Positions 23,416 through 31,202 of a stretch of 36,163 nucleotides of DNA are shown here, piece after piece. Position numbers and translations under genes: made by a program. The first letter of the stretch is position 1; the number at the start of each line of letters is the position of its first letter. The notes under the pieces were generated by a model. It was given only the letters and a program-made list of their open reading frames with translations, had not been told where the DNA came from and did no database searches. The stretch is from Bryobacterales bacterium (GTDB lineage: Bacteria > Acidobacteriota > Terriglobia > Bryobacterales > Bryobacteraceae). The stretch is from assembly GCA_020847315.1 (NCBI GenBank), contig JADLCF010000047.1, forward strand, positions 1 through 36,163, in the 5' to 3' direction.

Positions 23416-24867
23416 ATGTCAGCTATCGATACAACCACTTCCTCCGCTCCCGCTGACCGCGAAGGCGGGATGTTTACGCTCGCGGACGGGCGCAATCTCC
23501 TGTTCACCTTCATTCTGCTAAGTTCCCTCTTTCTGCTTTGGGGCTTCTGCAACGGAATGATTGACGTGATGGATAAGCACTTCCAGGACGAATTGCACCT
23601 CAGCAAGGCGCAATCGGCCTGGGTGCAGTTCGCGCACTACCTGGGCTACTTTCTGATGGCGATTCCTGCCGGATGGCTGGCGGCCAAGCTGGGTTACAAG
23701 GGTGGCATCATCGTCGGGTTGCTGATCGTCGCGCTCGGCGGCCTCTGGTTTATCCCGGCAACGGAAGTGAGCGTCATGGCCAAAGCGGGCGCGGTTTCAA
23801 ACAACGTCGCGTTCGCGGCCTTCCTGGCTGGCGTCTGCCTCATCGCCACGGGACTCACCTTCCTCGAAACCGTGGCCAACCCTTACGCAACGGTATTGGG
23901 AGACCGGAAGTATGCCGCCACCCGCATCAACCTCGCGCAATCCTGCAATGGCGTCGGGTGGATCTTCGGGCCCATCGTCGGCAGCATGTTCTTTTACGCC
24001 ACAGACGCGGCGGGCAACAGCACCGGGGCGGAGACTCTCTACATCCCCTATGTGAGCGTCGCCGTCGTGGTGCTGGTTCTGGCCGTCATTTTCTACTTCG
24101 CTTCCATTCCCGATCTGAAGCCCCCTGAGGATTACGAATCCGTTGCCGATGCGGAAGAAAAGCACCATTCCGTGTGGAAGCACCCGCACTTCGCGTTCTC
24201 CGTGCTGGCGCAATTCCTGTATGTCGCCGCGCAGGCCGGGATCTTCAGTTTCTTCATCAACTACATCACGGAGGAATTGCCCTCGATACCCGCGGCATGG
24301 CAGAGCGGGTTCGATAACTTCGCCGCCAACGCCGGCATTCTCAGTTCCTGGCTCTCCGGCTGGTTCCTCAGCGCTGATGGCGTCGTGGCGTTTACAGATA
24401 AAGGCGCATCGAATCTGGCCTCGCTCGGTTTTGTTTTGTTCCTCCTCGGACGTTTTTCCGGTTCTCTGCTTCTGAAGCGCTTCCAGGCGCACATCGTTCT
24501 CAGCCTCTATGGCTTTCTGTGCGCGCTTGCGTCGCTTCTCGTTTTTCTGAAGCTCGGCTGGGCTTCCGCCGTGTGCGTCCTGCTCACCTTCTTCTTCATG
24601 TCGATCATGTTCCCCACCATCTTCGCGCTGGGCATTTTTGGCTTGGGCGGACGATCGAAACGTGCGTCCGCGTTCCTGGTGATGGCCGTCTCCGGCGGCG
24701 CGGTGGTTCCGAAGATCATGGGGGCCATCGCGGACCATTACGACATGTCCCGCGGCTTCATCGTGCCAGCCCTATGCTTCGTGGTGGTGGGGCTCTACGG
24801 GCTCTACTGGCGGAAACTGAGTCACGCGCCATCGGCGGCTCTAGTCCACACGGGCGCCGGGCATTGA
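23416..24867 (+). CDS. FucP-type MFS sugar:proton symporter
   Basis: A 483-residue major-facilitator transporter of the fucose/galactose/glucose:H+ symporter family with about twelve membrane spans. Diagnostic segments are WGFCNGMIDVMDKHF (first helix), GLTFLETVANPYATVLG (helix five), ATRINLAQSCNGVGW and FFFMSIMFPTIFALGIFGLGG, all characteristic of FucP-like proteins rather than general MFS. It imports a monosaccharide across the inner membrane. It lies 164 bases after the CocE-like gene, far enough for its own promoter, though I see no good one. Its position after a GH172 enzyme and a TonB receptor suggests uptake of a sugar released by that locus. The exact sugar is unknown. Confidence 0.92.
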   Translation: MSAIDTTTSSAPADREGGMFTLADGRNLLFTFILLSSLFLLWGFCNGMIDVMDKHFQDELHLSKAQSAWVQFAHYLGYFLMAIPAGWLAAKLGYKGGIIVGLLIVALGGLWFIPATEVSVMAKAGAVSNNVAFAAFLAGVCLIATGLTFLETVANPYATVLGDRKYAATRINLAQSCNGVGWIFGPIVGSMFFYATDAAGNSTGAETLYIPYVSVAVVVLVLAVIFYFASIPDLKPPEDYESVADAEEKHHSVWKHPHFAFSVLAQFLYVAAQAGIFSFFINYITEELPSIPAAWQSGFDNFAANAGILSSWLSGWFLSADGVVAFTDKGASNLASLGFVLFLLGRFSGSLLLKRFQAHIVLSLYGFLCALASLLVFLKLGWASAVCVLLTFFFMSIMFPTIFALGIFGLGGRSKRASAFLVMAVSGGAVVPKIMGAIADHYDMSRGFIVPALCFVVVGLYGLYWRKLSHAPSAALVHTGAGH

Positions 24868-24921
24868 TGGGTTGGATGGGCGCCTCTGGAGAACAGACTG
24901 ACTTCTTCACTTGATTCGATT

Positions 24922-24958
24922 TGCCATGCTGAATGGTAAATGCCATATTGGAATGGTA
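24922..24958 (+). promoter_or_regulatory. Double operator of the antitoxin gene
   Basis: Two near-identical palindromic units: TGCCAT-gctg-AATGGTA (24922-24938) and TGCCAT-attgg-AATGGTA (24941-24958), spaced about two helical turns apart. The second runs into the antitoxin ATG at 24958. AbrB-type antitoxins usually bind such sites to repress their own operon. Confidence 0.65.
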
Positions 24959-25218
24959 TGACGCTGAAGATCGATCAGGCCGGACGCGTAATCCTTCCCA
25001 AACCCATCCGGGACCGTTTTGGGCTGACGGCCGGAGCTGAGCTTGAAATCCAGGAAACCGCCGATGGATTGATGCTACGGCCTGCACGGCGCCGCTCTTC
25101 GTTGGTAACTCGCGATGGACTCTTGCTGCATCGCGGAACGCTGCCAAAGGGCGTGGATTGGAACCGATTGGTCGAGGAAGACCGCGCAGATCGCATCCGT
25201 AATTTGGGCGGCCAATGA
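24958..25218 (+). CDS. AbrB/MazE-fold antitoxin, VapB-like
   Basis: An 86-residue protein with an N-terminal SpoVT/AbrB swapped-hairpin DNA-binding domain (KIDQAGRVILPKPIRDRFGL, then GAELEIQE and GLMLRP). The C-terminal tail (about 50-86) is the likely toxin-wrapping segment. I use the ATG at 24958 rather than an in-frame ATG 18 bases upstream because the domain begins immediately after it and the palindromic operator ends there. It overlaps the PIN toxin gene by four bases (ATGA), the usual arrangement of a toxin-antitoxin pair. It should repress its promoter through the repeats at 24922-24958. Confidence 0.9.
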   Translation: MTLKIDQAGRVILPKPIRDRFGLTAGAELEIQETADGLMLRPARRRSSLVTRDGLLLHRGTLPKGVDWNRLVEEDRADRIRNLGGQ

Positions 25219-25649
25219 GGGTCTATTTCGATACGTCCGTCCTCGTGCCCGCACTTGTGGTGAATCACCCGCATCATGCAGCCGCCATTGCACTTTTGGT
25301 CTCGGCGAAGAGCAAGAGCGTTACCGGTTTCATGAGCGCGCATGGCATCACGGAACTCTATTCGGTCCTAACCCGCGCGCCATTTACCCCGCCGGTTTAC
25401 CCCTCCGAAGCCCGCCAGATGATCGAACAGACAATCCTTCCCCTGGTTGGACTGGTCGATCTTTCCGCCACAGAATACCGTCATGTGATAGCCGAGTGCG
25501 CCGACGCTGGTTGGACAGGTGGGACGATTCATGACGCAGTACACATTCGCGCCGCCCGCAAAGCGGAATGCGAACGCCTCTACACTTTCAACGTCAAACA
25601 TTTTCGAGCCTTGGCTCCCGATCTCCATGGACGAATAAGCGCGCCATGA
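25215..25649 (+). CDS. PIN-domain ribonuclease toxin, VapC-like
   Basis: A 144-residue PIN-domain protein. The acidic residues of the nuclease site are Asp6 (VYFDTSVLV), Glu47 (GITELYSVL), Asp107 (GGTIHDAVH) and the Asn126 position (TFNVKHF), which replaces the fourth acid as in many VapC proteins. VapC toxins cut specific tRNAs or rRNA and are neutralised by the adjacent antitoxin. Its start codon overlaps the antitoxin stop by four bases. The pair could stabilise this region or act in stress; no mobile element is visible nearby. Confidence 0.92.
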   Translation: MRVYFDTSVLVPALVVNHPHHAAAIALLVSAKSKSVTGFMSAHGITELYSVLTRAPFTPPVYPSEARQMIEQTILPLVGLVDLSATEYRHVIAECADAGWTGGTIHDAVHIRAARKAECERLYTFNVKHFRALAPDLHGRISAP

Positions 25650-25836
25650 ATCCGCCCGTACCTCGCTTTCGGCAAAGTCGGCACGCTGAAGGTCCGCCAT
25701 TGATTCGCGTCAAACCTGCCCAAGTACATCCAGTCTGGACGACCGGTCATGATCGCCTTGCGAGAATACGATACAGTTCTTGTGGTTGGCGCGGGCGGTC
25801 CCCGCGGTCTCCCTGCCTGCAACCCGGAGGTGTATT

Positions 25837-27216
25837 TTGCGTTTTCTCTCCTTGCTCCTGCTGCTCGCTCTGCCCCTCTCCGCGCAGTCGGATACGGTGC
25901 TCTTCAAGCCGAAACCGCTTGATGGAACGCTGAAAAATCCGGGCCGGGGCGTCCAGACCTTCCAGCGGTTTAACGGGCAGGCGCTAAACCCGCCAACCAC
26001 ATGGTCCGAAGTGGGTCCCGAAGCGCCGCTGCCCGCGGCGGAAGGGGTGATTTTTCCCCAATCCTCCGTCGCGTACGTGCGCTGGTTCTGGTCTCAGATC
26101 GAACCGCAGCAGGGCGTTTACGCCTGGCGGATCATCGACAGCGCGTTGAGCGAAGCGAAGCGCCACGGCCAGAAGTTGGCGATTCGCATCATGCCCTATG
26201 ATCCGAAATCGCCGCTGCCCGAGTGGTATCGCAATTCCAGCGCGCGCCGCGCCAATAAGGCCGACGATAAGGACGGAGCAATCTGGTCGCCGGATTCGGA
26301 CGACCCTTACTACATCAGTCACTGGTCCGCGCTCGTGCGAAAGCTGGGCGAACGCTACGACGGCCACCCCGATCTCGATACCGTGGATATCTCCACCTTC
26401 GGCTACTGGGGCGAAGGTTGGGGCCCCTATCCTCCGTCGAACGAAGTCCAGAAAGCGCTCGTCGATCTGCATTTCGAAGTCTTTCGCAAGACGAAACTGC
26501 TGATGAATTTCGACGTCCAGGAGATGCTCGAATACGGGATTAGCCGCGGCGCTGGGTGGCGAGCGGATTGTTGGGGAGATTTCGGCCGGCCGAGCAAGCC
26601 CAACTTCGCCCACATGGTGGATGCCTACCCCATCGGGATAGCCTCGGCGGGCGTACGCGATGGTTGGATGCACGGCCCGGTCTCGCTTGAAGTCTGCGGC
26701 ACCACCGCCAGTTGGAAGCGCAACAATTACCCCTTGCAACGCATCTTTGACGCAGCCATGCGCTGGCACGCAACCACCATCAATCTGAAATCGAGTCCCA
26801 TCCCGGAGGAATGGCGACCGGCGTTTGAAGAGTTCGAGAAGCGCCTGGGGTACCGCTACTCCCTGCGGCGTGTCGAGCACCCCAGGCAGGCCGCCGTGGG
26901 TGTCCCCTTCCTGCTGAAGACCTTGTGGCTGAATGAGGGCGTCGCGCCTGCCTATGACCGCTATCAAGTGCTATTGGAACTCGTCAATGGAGATCGCCGC
27001 TGGAAGGCGCCGCTGCCCATCGAACTCACCGAATGGGGGCCGGGGGACTGGGTTTACGAAGGGCCGGTGCTGCTGCCCGGCAACCTGCCCGCGGGCCACT
27101 ACGACCTGCGAATCGCCGTCGTGGACCCCGCCACCGGCAAGCCCGCGATCCAACTGGCGAATGAAGGCCGCGCGGAGGATGGCTGGTACGGGATCGGCGG
27201 GATCGAACTGCGATAG
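25837..27216 (+). CDS. Secreted DUF4832-type protein with glycoside-hydrolase-like barrel
   Basis: A 459-residue exported protein. The TTG at 25837 is chosen because GGAGG (25826-25830) lies six bases before it and the protein then begins with a textbook signal peptide (MRFLSLLLLLALPLSAQ). The N-terminal two thirds look like a TIM-barrel glycosidase fold: NPGRGVQTF, YVRWFWSQIEPQQGVYAW, then KLAIRIMPYD, VDISTFGYWGEG (possible acid Glu) and LLMNFDVQEMLEYG. The last ~110 residues form a beta-sandwich (GVPFLLKTLWLNEGVAPAYDRYQVLLEL) resembling the DUF4832 end domain. Beta-galactosidase/GH42-like proteins are the nearest recognisable relatives. No operon partner: a toxin gene precedes it and a tRNA follows. 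The substrate is unknown. Confidence 0.75.
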   Translation: MRFLSLLLLLALPLSAQSDTVLFKPKPLDGTLKNPGRGVQTFQRFNGQALNPPTTWSEVGPEAPLPAAEGVIFPQSSVAYVRWFWSQIEPQQGVYAWRIIDSALSEAKRHGQKLAIRIMPYDPKSPLPEWYRNSSARRANKADDKDGAIWSPDSDDPYYISHWSALVRKLGERYDGHPDLDTVDISTFGYWGEGWGPYPPSNEVQKALVDLHFEVFRKTKLLMNFDVQEMLEYGISRGAGWRADCWGDFGRPSKPNFAHMVDAYPIGIASAGVRDGWMHGPVSLEVCGTTASWKRNNYPLQRIFDAAMRWHATTINLKSSPIPEEWRPAFEEFEKRLGYRYSLRRVEHPRQAAVGVPFLLKTLWLNEGVAPAYDRYQVLLELVNGDRRWKAPLPIELTEWGPGDWVYEGPVLLPGNLPAGHYDLRIAVVDPATGKPAIQLANEGRAEDGWYGIGGIELR

Positions 27217-27324
27217 TACGGACGGTAGACTCGAAACATCCCGCGCGTCTGCGACCGGCGTTCCGCGGTTTCGCTACTCCCGCGAACGGCCGGCGTGGAG
27301 GCTTGCCTGCCGCCGCAAATCGTG

Positions 27325-27353
27325 TTGCGGATGAACCGCCGCCATGCTACCTT
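27325..27353 (+). promoter_or_regulatory. Possible promoter of tRNA-Asp
   Basis: TTGCGG (27325-27330) and TACCTT (27348-27353) are 17 bases apart; the predicted start point is about 17 bases before the tRNA. Both hexamers are only partly consensus, so this is a weak call. Confidence 0.4.
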
Positions 27354-27376
27354 GGAAAGGTTGAATCCACGTCTGT

Positions 27377-27453
27377 GGGGACGTAGTTCAGTTGGTTAGA
27401 ACGCCTGCCTGTCACGCAGGAGGTCGCGGGTTCGAGCCCCGTCGTCCCCGCCA
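27377..27453 (+). tRNA. tRNA-Asp (GUC)
   Basis: The acceptor stem GGGGACG (27377-27383) pairs with CGTCCCC (27443-27449), with discriminator G and an encoded CCA. The anticodon stem CCTGC/GCAGG frames loop CTGTCAC with anticodon GTC at 27411-27413. The T arm GCGGG-TTCGAGC-CCCGT is present and the variable loop is short, as expected for tRNA-Asp. Confidence 0.97.
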
Positions 27454-27685
27454 CTCCCTCCCAGATAGTTTTTCCGCATCCGCCCGCCCGGCATCGTCAA
27501 CGCACTCCTCAACCATCCTGACCACCCTTCATCGAAGGCAGATGCGTGCATCGGTCAAAATGTGCGCATCCATCGCATTCAGCGCAATGTTCGAGCCGGC
27601 CAATGGGACTGGAGCCATATTGGATCGGTTACGCACCGTGTTAGCGTATAAAGTAGCGGGAGTACTGTCAATTCGCGGGATACGT

Positions 27686-28378
27686 ATGACGGAGGAAGCG
27701 CCTCTGAAGGCGGTCGGGCTGGAGAAGACGTACCAGACGGGCCGCTCGAACCTCGTCATTTTCCGGAATCTATGTCTGGAGGCGGCGCAGGGTGAGAAGC
27801 TGGCGCTGGTGGGGGAATCCGGCGCAGGGAAATCTACGCTGTTGTACTTGCTGGGAGGACTTGACCGGCCTACCGCCGGAAAGATTCTGTACGAGGGAAG
27901 CGATATTACACGTCTGAATGAACAGAGGCTGGCGGAGTTCCGGAATCGAACGCTGGGCTTTGTCTGGCAGACGCATTATCTGCTCCCGGAGTTTACGGCG
28001 CTCGAGAATGTGGCCATGCCGCTACGGATTCGAGGGGTATCCGCCGAAGAGGCAGAAGAGCGGGCGATGGAACGATTGAGGGAGGTGGGTCTCGAAGCGC
28101 GCAGCCATCATCTTTCCGGGGAGCTTTCGGGCGGCGAGCAACAGCGGGTGGTTCTCGCTCGGGCCCTCGTGGGGAACCCCAAGGTTTTGCTGGCGGATGA
28201 GCCAACCGGCAATCTGGACGGGCAAACCGGAGAGCGGATTATCGGTCTGCTCGCGGAGATGCACGCGCAGCATGGGCTAACGTCGATCTACGTGACGCAC
28301 AATCTGGCGTTCGCCAGGACGTGCGACCGGGTGCTGGAATTGAAAGGTGGAGAGTTGGTGATGCGGGAGAATGGATAA
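27686..28378 (+). CDS. ABC transporter ATP-binding protein, LolD/MacB-like
   Basis: A 230-residue ATPase with Walker A GESGAGKS (43-50), the Q-loop ([22 protein letters not shown]), the signature LSGGEQQR and Walker [14 protein letters not shown]. The combination of [14 protein letters not shown] with the [10 protein letters not shown] segment is typical of the LolD/MacB/FtsE branch, which works with FtsX-like permeases in lipoprotein release, export or cell division. The ATG at 27686 starts the conserved domain; the frame is open further upstream through the tRNA, which cannot be coding. A weak GCGGGA is the only ribosome-binding candidate. No permease gene lies next to it, and clpC follows 128 bases downstream, so its membrane partner must be elsewhere. 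Confidence 0.9.
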   Translation: MTEEAPLKAVGLEKTYQTGRSNLVIFRNLCLEAAQGEKLALVGESGAGKSTLLYLLGGLDRPTAGKILYEGSDITRLNEQRLAEFRNRTLGFVWQTHYLLPEFTALENVAMPLRIRGVSAEEAEERAMERLREVGLEARSHHLSGELSGGEQQRVVLARALVGNPKVLLADEPTGNLDGQTGERIIGLLAEMHAQHGLTSIYVTHNLAFARTCDRVLELKGGELVMRENG

Positions 28379-28506
28379 AGGGGGAGCGGCACGCGGCCGC
28401 GACGCCGGGCAACCACGAATGAGGCGATGCTGACGGCGCCTCGGATGCCTCAAACCGGGAACCAGATTCTTCCGGGGCGAGCCGGGGCGGGAAGAAGGCG
28501 GGGTTT

Positions 28507-30978
28507 ATGTTTGAACGATATACAGAGAAAGCGCGGAGGGTGATCTTTTTCGCCCGGTACGAGGCCAGCCAATTCGGCAGCCCGTATATTGAGACCGAGC
28601 ACCTTCTGCTCGGACTTCTGCGCGAGGATAAGGCGCTCGCGAACCGGTTCCTCCGGTCCCAGGCGGCGATTGAGTCCATTCGCAAACAGATTGAGGCGCA
28701 TACCACCGTGCGGGAGAAGGTTTCGACGTCGGTGGATTTGCCGTTGAGCCACGAGTGCAAGCGGGTGCTTGCCTATGCCGCCGAGGAGGCGGAGCGGCTG
28801 AGCCATAAGCACATCGGCACGGAACATCTGATGCTCGGCTTGTTGCGGGAAGAGAAGTCGTTCGCCGCCGAGATTTTGCACGAGCGCGGGTTGCGGCTGG
28901 CGCAAGTCCGCGAAGAGATCGCCCGCTCGACTTCCGAGAAGATGAGTTCCTCGCGGCCGAAAGAAAGCTCGCTGCTGGCGGAGTTCAGCCGGGACCTGAC
29001 GCAAGCGGCGATGGAAGGTTCGCTCGATCCGCTGATCGGGCGGGATTTCGAGCTGGAGCGCGTGGTGCAGATTCTCTGCCGCCGCACGAAGAACAACCCG
29101 GTGCTGATCGGCGAGCCCGGCGTTGGCAAGACCGCGATTGTCGAGGGGCTGGCACAGCGGATCGCGGACGGAGACGTACCCTCTTTCCTCTCCGATAAGC
29201 GCATCCTGGCTCTCGACTTGAGCCTGATTGTGGCCGGCACGAAGTACCGGGGCCAGTTTGAAGAGCGCTTGAAGACCATCATGAAGGAGTTGATGGACAA
29301 CCAGAACGCGATCATCTTCATCGACGAATTGCACACACTGGTGGGCGCCGGGTCCGCGGAGGGTTCGCTCGACGCGGCGAATATCCTCAAGCCGGCGCTG
29401 AGCCGCGGCGAGATCCAGTGTATCGGCGCGACAACGCCCGCGGAGTTCCGGAAATCGATTGAGAAGGACCGCTCGCTCGAACGGCGTTTCCAGGCCGTTA
29501 AGGTGCCGCCGCCAAGCGAGGCGGACGCCGTGAAGATCCTCTTCGGGATTAAGGAGAAGTACGAGAAGTTTCACGCGGTGGCGTACACGGATGACGCGAT
29601 CACCACGTCGGTCTACGCTTCGAACCGCTTTATACCGGACCGGTTTCTGCCTGACAAGGCGATCGACCTGATCGACGAATCCGGCGCGCGGGTGAAGCTG
29701 CGGCAAACGAGCCTGCCGCCGGAGATCTCGGAAATCCAGAAGCGCATCAAGTTCATCGTTCACCGCATGGAAGCGGCCATCGCGAACCACGAGTTCGAAA
29801 AGGCGCGCTTTTATTCCGATGAAGAGCGCAAGGAGAGGGAAAATCTGCGGGTTCTCCGCGAAAAGTATAACCTTGACGATACTTCGACCGGCGTCGTGAC
29901 CAAGAGCGACATCGAGGACGTGGTGGCGCGCTGGACGGGCGTGCCGATGACCGCGATCAAGGACGAAGAAGTCAGTAAGCTGATGCGCATTGAGGAGGAG
30001 CTTCACAAGCGGATCGTGAGCCAGGAGAAGCCGATCTCGGCACTGGCGCGCTCCATCCGCCGTTCGCGCGCCGGGCTCAAGTCGCCGAAGCGGCCTTCAG
30101 GCTCGTTCCTGTTCCTGGGTCCGACGGGCGTCGGCAAGACGGAAGTCGCGCGCGCTCTCGCCGAGTTTCTCTTTGGCAGCGAGAAATCGCTGATCCGCTT
30201 CGACATGTCGGAATTCATGGAGAAGCACTCGGTGAGCAAGCTGATCGGCTCGCCTCCCGGTTATGTGGGATACGAAGAGGGGGGGCAACTCACCGAGCGC
30301 GTGAAGCGGAACCCGTATTGCGTGATCCTGCTGGACGAGATCGAGAAGTCCCACCCGGATGTCTATAACATCCTGTTGCAGGTGTTCGAGGACGGCCAGT
30401 TGACCGATGGGCTCGGCAATACGGTGGATTTCAAGAACACCATTATCATCATGACCTCCAACCTGGGCGCGCGCTTCCTTACCAAGAAGACGGGCATGGG
30501 TTTCTCCGCGCCAACGGAAGGCGCGATGCCTCAAAACGTGGAAGACATGGTGATGGGTGAAGTGAAGCGCGCCTTCAACCCCGAATTCCTCAATCGCCTG
30601 GACGATGTGATTCTGTTCCAACCGCTCGATGAGAACGACCTGCTGCGGATCATCGATTTGCTGGTGGATCAGCTCAACGTAAACCTGGCGGAAAAGGACA
30701 TCCGGATTCGACTGAACGCCGACGCGGCCAAGTATATTCTCGACAAAACCTGCTCCGACCGCGCGTACGGCGCCCGGCCGCTGCGGCGCGCTCTGCAGAA
30801 ATATATCGAGGATCCTCTTTCCGAGCAACTGATCCAGGGCGCGCTCCCGATGCCCTCCGAACTGGAGGTCTACCTGAGCGACAACGGCATCTATTGCCGG
30901 AGGATCGGGGAGGGGGAGGAACTGCCGGTTGGCGCCGGTAGCGAATCACCCGCACCGACCCCGCTCTATATGTTTTGA
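28507..30978 (+). CDS. clpC: ATP-dependent Clp protease ATP-binding subunit ClpC
   Basis: An 823-residue Hsp100 unfoldase that feeds substrates to ClpP. The N-terminal double Clp-N repeat spans about 1-145 ([28 protein letters not shown] and its second half [22 protein letters not shown]). The first AAA+ domain has Walker A GEPGVGKT (202-209) and Walker [23 protein letters not shown]/coiled-coil linker ([19 protein letters not shown]) distinguishes ClpC from ClpA and ClpB, and the second AAA+ domain has [22 protein letters not shown] and the C-terminal [17 protein letters not shown]. The ClpP-contact loop in the second AAA+ domain was not checked. AAGAAGGCGGGG precedes the ATG. The usual ctsR-mcsAB neighbours of Firmicutes are absent, and a strong terminator follows. 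Confidence 0.96.
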   Translation: MFERYTEKARRVIFFARYEASQFGSPYIETEHLLLGLLREDKALANRFLRSQAAIESIRKQIEAHTTVREKVSTSVDLPLSHECKRVLAYAAEEAERLSHKHIGTEHLMLGLLREEKSFAAEILHERGLRLAQVREEIARSTSEKMSSSRPKESSLLAEFSRDLTQAAMEGSLDPLIGRDFELERVVQILCRRTKNNPVLIGEPGVGKTAIVEGLAQRIADGDVPSFLSDKRILALDLSLIVAGTKYRGQFEERLKTIMKELMDNQNAIIFIDELHTLVGAGSAEGSLDAANILKPALSRGEIQCIGATTPAEFRKSIEKDRSLERRFQAVKVPPPSEADAVKILFGIKEKYEKFHAVAYTDDAITTSVYASNRFIPDRFLPDKAIDLIDESGARVKLRQTSLPPEISEIQKRIKFIVHRMEAAIANHEFEKARFYSDEERKERENLRVLREKYNLDDTSTGVVTKSDIEDVVARWTGVPMTAIKDEEVSKLMRIEEELHKRIVSQEKPISALARSIRRSRAGLKSPKRPSGSFLFLGPTGVGKTEVARALAEFLFGSEKSLIRFDMSEFMEKHSVSKLIGSPPGYVGYEEGGQLTERVKRNPYCVILLDEIEKSHPDVYNILLQVFEDGQLTDGLGNTVDFKNTIIIMTSNLGARFLTKKTGMGFSAPTEGAMPQNVEDMVMGEVKRAFNPEFLNRLDDVILFQPLDENDLLRIIDLLVDQLNVNLAEKDIRIRLNADAAKYILDKTCSDRAYGARPLRRALQKYIEDPLSEQLIQGALPMPSELEVYLSDNGIYCRRIGEGEELPVGAGSESPAPTPLYMF

Positions 30979-31007
30979 TTGCTTAGTACCAAGTTGGTTC
31001 CGGTGAG

Positions 31008-31046
31008 AGAGAGCGCATCGAAACGGAAATCGATGCGCTCTCTTTG
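31008..31046 (+). terminator. Rho-independent terminator after clpC
   Basis: A 13-bp perfect stem AGAGAGCGCATCG (31008-31020) / CGATGCGCTCTCT (31031-31043) with a 10-base loop, followed by TTTG. It starts 29 bases after the clpC stop and isolates it from the histidine kinase gene. An AT-rich stretch just downstream probably holds the next promoter. Confidence 0.85.
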
Positions 31047-31202
31047 CAGGTAAAATAAATAAAATCAATAGGTTATACTGAGGTGTAATCTTCCTGATCT
31101 TCGGTGGTGATGTTCGATGTTTTCCTGGATCTAGCCGTACTGAGAGTTACCCGTACCGTTGTCCTAGGAGTCCGGTCAGAATACAATTAGGGCGAGTATT
31201 CC

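Noticed and set aside
24940-24957. Earlier in-frame ATG for the antitoxin gene
   Set aside because: It lies between the two operator units, lacks a ribosome-binding site and adds residues not expected before an AbrB domain.
25749-25930. Short plus-strand frame containing DTVLVVGAGGPRGLPA, reminiscent of a dinucleotide-binding motif
   Set aside because: Only a few residues match, there is no continuation into an enzyme, and the frame overlaps the well-supported start and signal peptide at 25837.
27392-27685. Upstream extension of the ABC ATPase frame through tRNA-Asp
   Set aside because: The extension runs across the tRNA and has no ribosome-binding site or conserved sequence; the ATPase domain starts right after the ATG at 27686.
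28450-30006. A 518-codon open frame on the minus strand opposite clpC
   Set aside because: It is a shadow of clpC caused by GC-rich codon bias; the encoded sequence is rich in Arg, Leu and His with no domain, while the plus strand has complete ClpC motifs.
31050-31100. AT-rich promoter-like stretch with TATACT before the kinase gene
   Set aside because: No -35 hexamer at 16-18 bases upstream of TATACT could be found, so I do not list a promoter although one is likely here.
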